A DNA stretch of 64,000 nt, taken from the NCBI GenBank assembly GCA_947683425.1, contig CANTUQ010000055.1:20268001-20332000 (forward strand), given 5' to 3'. This DNA comes from Excoecaria cochinchinensis. Taxonomy: Eukaryota; Streptophyta; Magnoliopsida; Malpighiales; Euphorbiaceae. Each line of letters starts with the position of its first letter. The stretch's first letter is position 1. The position numbers and the translations under genes are program-made. This document shows, piece by piece, positions 61,740 through 64,000 of this stretch. Under the pieces are notes generated by a model. The model saw nothing but the letters and a program-made list of their open reading frames with translations, did no database searches and was not told where the DNA came from.

Positions 61740-62408
61740 TTGTACAGACTCCATTGGCAAAGAGGCCAACCATTAACCATGGTTACGGCTCTAGACTTAT
61801 GTATAGAAAATAGACCGAACATCTTTTCTCAGTCTAAGTTTAATGCCTCTACTGTCTATGAATGGAACATAGATGGTATGTATGAATACAACATCCTTAG
61901 TCTTCTACAACAGATGACTATGGCTTCCAATGCTTACAAAACCAAAATGAATACACCTGATAGAGCTATTGCTGAACTCCTCATTGCAGGATTTTCAGGA
62001 CAACTGAAAGGATGGTGGGATTATCATCTTACCTCCCAACACCAATTAGAAATATTGAGTGCCATTCAGACCACAGAAGATGGAGCACCTATTCTCGATG
62101 AGTTAGGCAATCCAATTTCTAATGCAGTTGCAATCCTAATCCATACGATTATTCTGCATTTCATAGGTGACCCTTCTCATTTAAAAGATAAAAATGCAGA
62201 ATTGCTTTCGAACCTTAGGTGTAAAAAGCCTTCTGATTTTGAAAATTACAAAAACACATTCTTAATTAGGATAATGCTTAGGGAAGATTCAAACAAACCT
62301 TTTTGGAAAGAAAAATTCCTTGCAGGCCTTCCTACCCTTTTAGGGGAAAGAGTTAGAAAAAAATTAAGGAAACTTGGGGGATTAATCAAATTCCTTATAA
62401 CCATTTGA
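61740..62408 (+). pseudogene. Pararetrovirus coat-protein-like region
   Basis: About 222 codons with the YEWNIDGMYEYNI and ELLIAGFSGQLKGWWDYHL motifs found in the coat-like part of endogenous caulimovirid polyproteins. It ends at a frameshift near 62395; the next frame continues the same protein for about 35 codons. This region would form the capsid. This copy is not intact. Confidence 0.62.
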
Positions 62409-62974
62409 CTTATGGGGAATTAGTTAGTTTTACCCAAAAAGAAGGTTTAAAAATCTGTCAAAATTTAAAACTTCAAAAATTATTTAAAATGGGAAATGAA
62501 GAAAACTAGGCAAGAATTAGGATCTTTTTGCAAGCAGTTTGAAGTCTCCACAGAAGGTCAAACAAAAACCTGTGGAGGTTCCTATTCCAAGTCCTACAAA
62601 AAGCCTCATAAGAGATTTTCTTCGAAACAAAATAAAGAAGAGTTTTACAAAAGATCTAAGCTTCAAAAGCCTTATAAAAAACGAAGATCTTTAAAAAAAA
62701 ACCCTTCAAACCATAAACATTTAAGCAAGTCACTTATTTTAAGTGTGGCAAACTTGGTCATACTTCCAAATATTATAGACTTAACAAAAAACTTCATGAG
62801 TTACAGGTCGAGGAAGAAACAATTCAAAAAATTGAAGCAATCCTCCTTGAAATTTCTAAGAGTGAATTTCAAACAGAATCATCAGAAATTGAAGATTCTT
62901 TTCAAAATGATGAAGTATTTGCCCTTGATTCCTCTAGTAATGAGTCGGGTACTAGTTCAAAATCAATAAATGTT
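62409..62974 (+). pseudogene. Pararetrovirus zinc-knuckle and linker region, frame-broken
   Basis: Lys/Ser-rich nucleic-acid-binding segment with multiple stops. A CCHC-type knuckle lies at about 62734-62784, but its first and last Cys positions are Tyr (YFKCGKLGHTSKYY), consistent with TGT-to-TAT changes, so zinc binding is lost. A Glu-rich, Ser-rich linker follows. Confidence 0.6.
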
Positions 62975-63870
62975 TTGAAAAAAGATCAAGAATTAATTCT
63001 TGATATCATAAAACAAGTGGAAGATTCAAAACTTCAAAAGGAAATCATTGAAAAACTTTTGAAATCTTTTAAACCCAAATCACCAAAACCTTCCACTTCA
63101 ACTTCTAAACTTATTCCAAACAACACTTATGATCTAACCAGGATTCTAAGTATTAAAACCAAAACAAAAACTCCTATTACAATTCAATCGCTTCAAGAAG
63201 AAATTGGAATTGTGAAAAGACATTTGAAAACTCTTAAAGAAAAACAAGAGAATGATTCAAAACTTCTTCACGCTCCTCTTTCACAAGAAACTGGCTCTAG
63301 TGAAAATGAAAATGAAGAGAAGGAAGAAAATGAGATTGCAAACATAGACTTCGATAATGAAATCCAAAGTCTAGAACAAGCGCCAAATGATTTCTTATTT
63401 ATCTTATGGGAAATAACTTCAAGAAAATATTTGGTAAATATTTCTCTCATTTTTTCAGATGATTTTAAAATTGATACAATTGCTCTTTTTGACACAGGAA
63501 CTGATTTAAATTGTTTAAAAAGCTATATCATCCCCAAAAGATTTTCGAAGAAAACTTCTGAAAAACTTGTCGTAGCTAATAACTCTAACATCAAAATCAA
63601 ATTTAAAACTGAAGCATCCATTCAAAATGGAAATGTTTTCATCAAAACTCCTTTTGTTTGTTAGAAAATATTAGTCATAATATCATTTTAGGGACTCCAT
63701 TTATCAATATGATTACTCTCTATTCTGTCAAGTATGATGGTATTTCTTTCAAATCAAACAAAGAAAAAATTGTTTTCCCATTCTTTGAAAAACCCAAAAT
63801 AAGAAATCTAAATTTTTTAAAAGCTTGTTTTGTGTACAAAAATGAACTGAATTGTATAATTCAAGGGAAA
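62975..63870 (+). pseudogene. Pararetrovirus linker and aspartic protease region
   Basis: Lys/Glu-rich coiled-coil-like segment (63000-63270), an acidic stretch (63300-63360), then a retropepsin with ALFDTGTDLNCL (active-site DTG at about 63490-63500). After a stop at 63662, the C-terminal ILGTPFI block appears in the next frame (63658-63873). The protease would process the polyprotein. The stop separates its two halves. Confidence 0.62.
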
Positions 63871-64000
63871 TAAAAACATTTACATTTTTTAAAACAAGAT
63901 GTATCCTTTTTTAGGATTCAAAAATAGTTGGAAGATGATTTGGTCAAAGGAAAAATTTCTAACTTTAAAAAACAAATTGAAAATGAAATTTGTTCAGATT
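63871..64000 (+). other. Continuation of the pararetrovirus copy to the window edge
   Basis: AT-rich, Lys-rich sequence after a stop at about 63871. No RT motif is reached before the window ends. Confidence 0.45.

Larger units (their letters stand above)
61330..64000 (+). mobile_element. Endogenous pararetrovirus (Caulimoviridae-like), broken, runs off the window
   Basis: A plus-strand series of Lys-rich, AT-rich fragments in the order expected of a caulimovirid polyprotein: an upstream fragment, a coat-like region, a zinc knuckle, a long acidic/Ser-rich linker and an aspartic protease. RT and RNase H would lie beyond 64000. There is no LTR or primer site around it. Stops and frameshifts at about 61698, 62408, 62500-62730 and 63662 show that it is a decayed genomic copy. 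A gypsy-type origin is less likely because the gag and coat motifs do not match any LTR element here. The family call is from recognition and needs the RT. Confidence 0.65.

Overview
This window looks like intergenic heterochromatin of a flowering plant, probably a eudicot. It is AT-rich and almost entirely transposable elements inserted into one another. I see no host gene, tRNA, rRNA or other host functional RNA. All coding sequence belongs to LTR retrotransposons or to a caulimovirus-like endogenous pararetrovirus at the right edge. The species cannot be named from the sequence.

Layout, left to right. (1) 1-820 is the 3' part of a plus-strand LTR (X) that interrupts the 3' LTR of element A. 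(2) 821-16324 is element A, a decayed minus-strand Ty3/gypsy chromovirus of Tekay/Del type. Its pol is split by a 5.3-kb CACTA DNA transposon (3190-8510, TSD act/att), which itself carries a solo LTR (5615-7606, TSD attgt). Its gag is split by another solo LTR (10318-13153, TSD ctctg). (3) 16325-17830 is a plus-strand LTR remnant (G). (4) 17898-39954 is a plus-strand solo LTR (D0). It is split by element C (19454-39016, TSD tacat), a gag-only Tat/Ogre-like minus-strand element, which is in turn split by element D (23611-33462), a full-length but decayed minus-strand Tekay element. (5) 39955-61231 is an old Ty1/copia element (H, plus strand). It is interrupted by Tekay element E (40524-50741, TSD aaata, minus strand, best preserved) and by a gag-only Tekay deletion derivative F (51877-58690, plus strand). 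(6) 61232-about 61300 is a sliver of an LTR end, and from about 61330 to the window edge lies a broken endogenous pararetrovirus (coat-like, zinc-knuckle and protease regions; RT would lie off the edge).

The Tekay-type elements share an organisation: a long LTR (2.5-2.8 kb), initiator-Met tRNA primer site, gag with zinc knuckles, protease (DPGS), RT (FIDD), RNase H, integrase (DDE), C-terminal chromodomain, then a polypurine tract that abuts the stop codon and the 3' LTR. None seen here is fully competent. E, the best, has one nonsense codon in gag, one frameshift between gag and pol, and a Gly in place of the first RNase H catalytic Asp.

The most interesting signal is inside the long LTRs. 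At a fixed distance from the LTR 3' end, every sufficiently complete Tekay-type LTR carries the same series of palindromes: a GC-rich hairpin module at about 1.2-1.65 kb, a central palindrome at about 0.9 kb, and two back-to-back hairpins at about 0.32-0.44 kb. In the distal module the sequence differs completely between families while the palindromic design is kept. That suggests selection for structure, in RNA or in DNA, and is the best candidate here for something undescribed.
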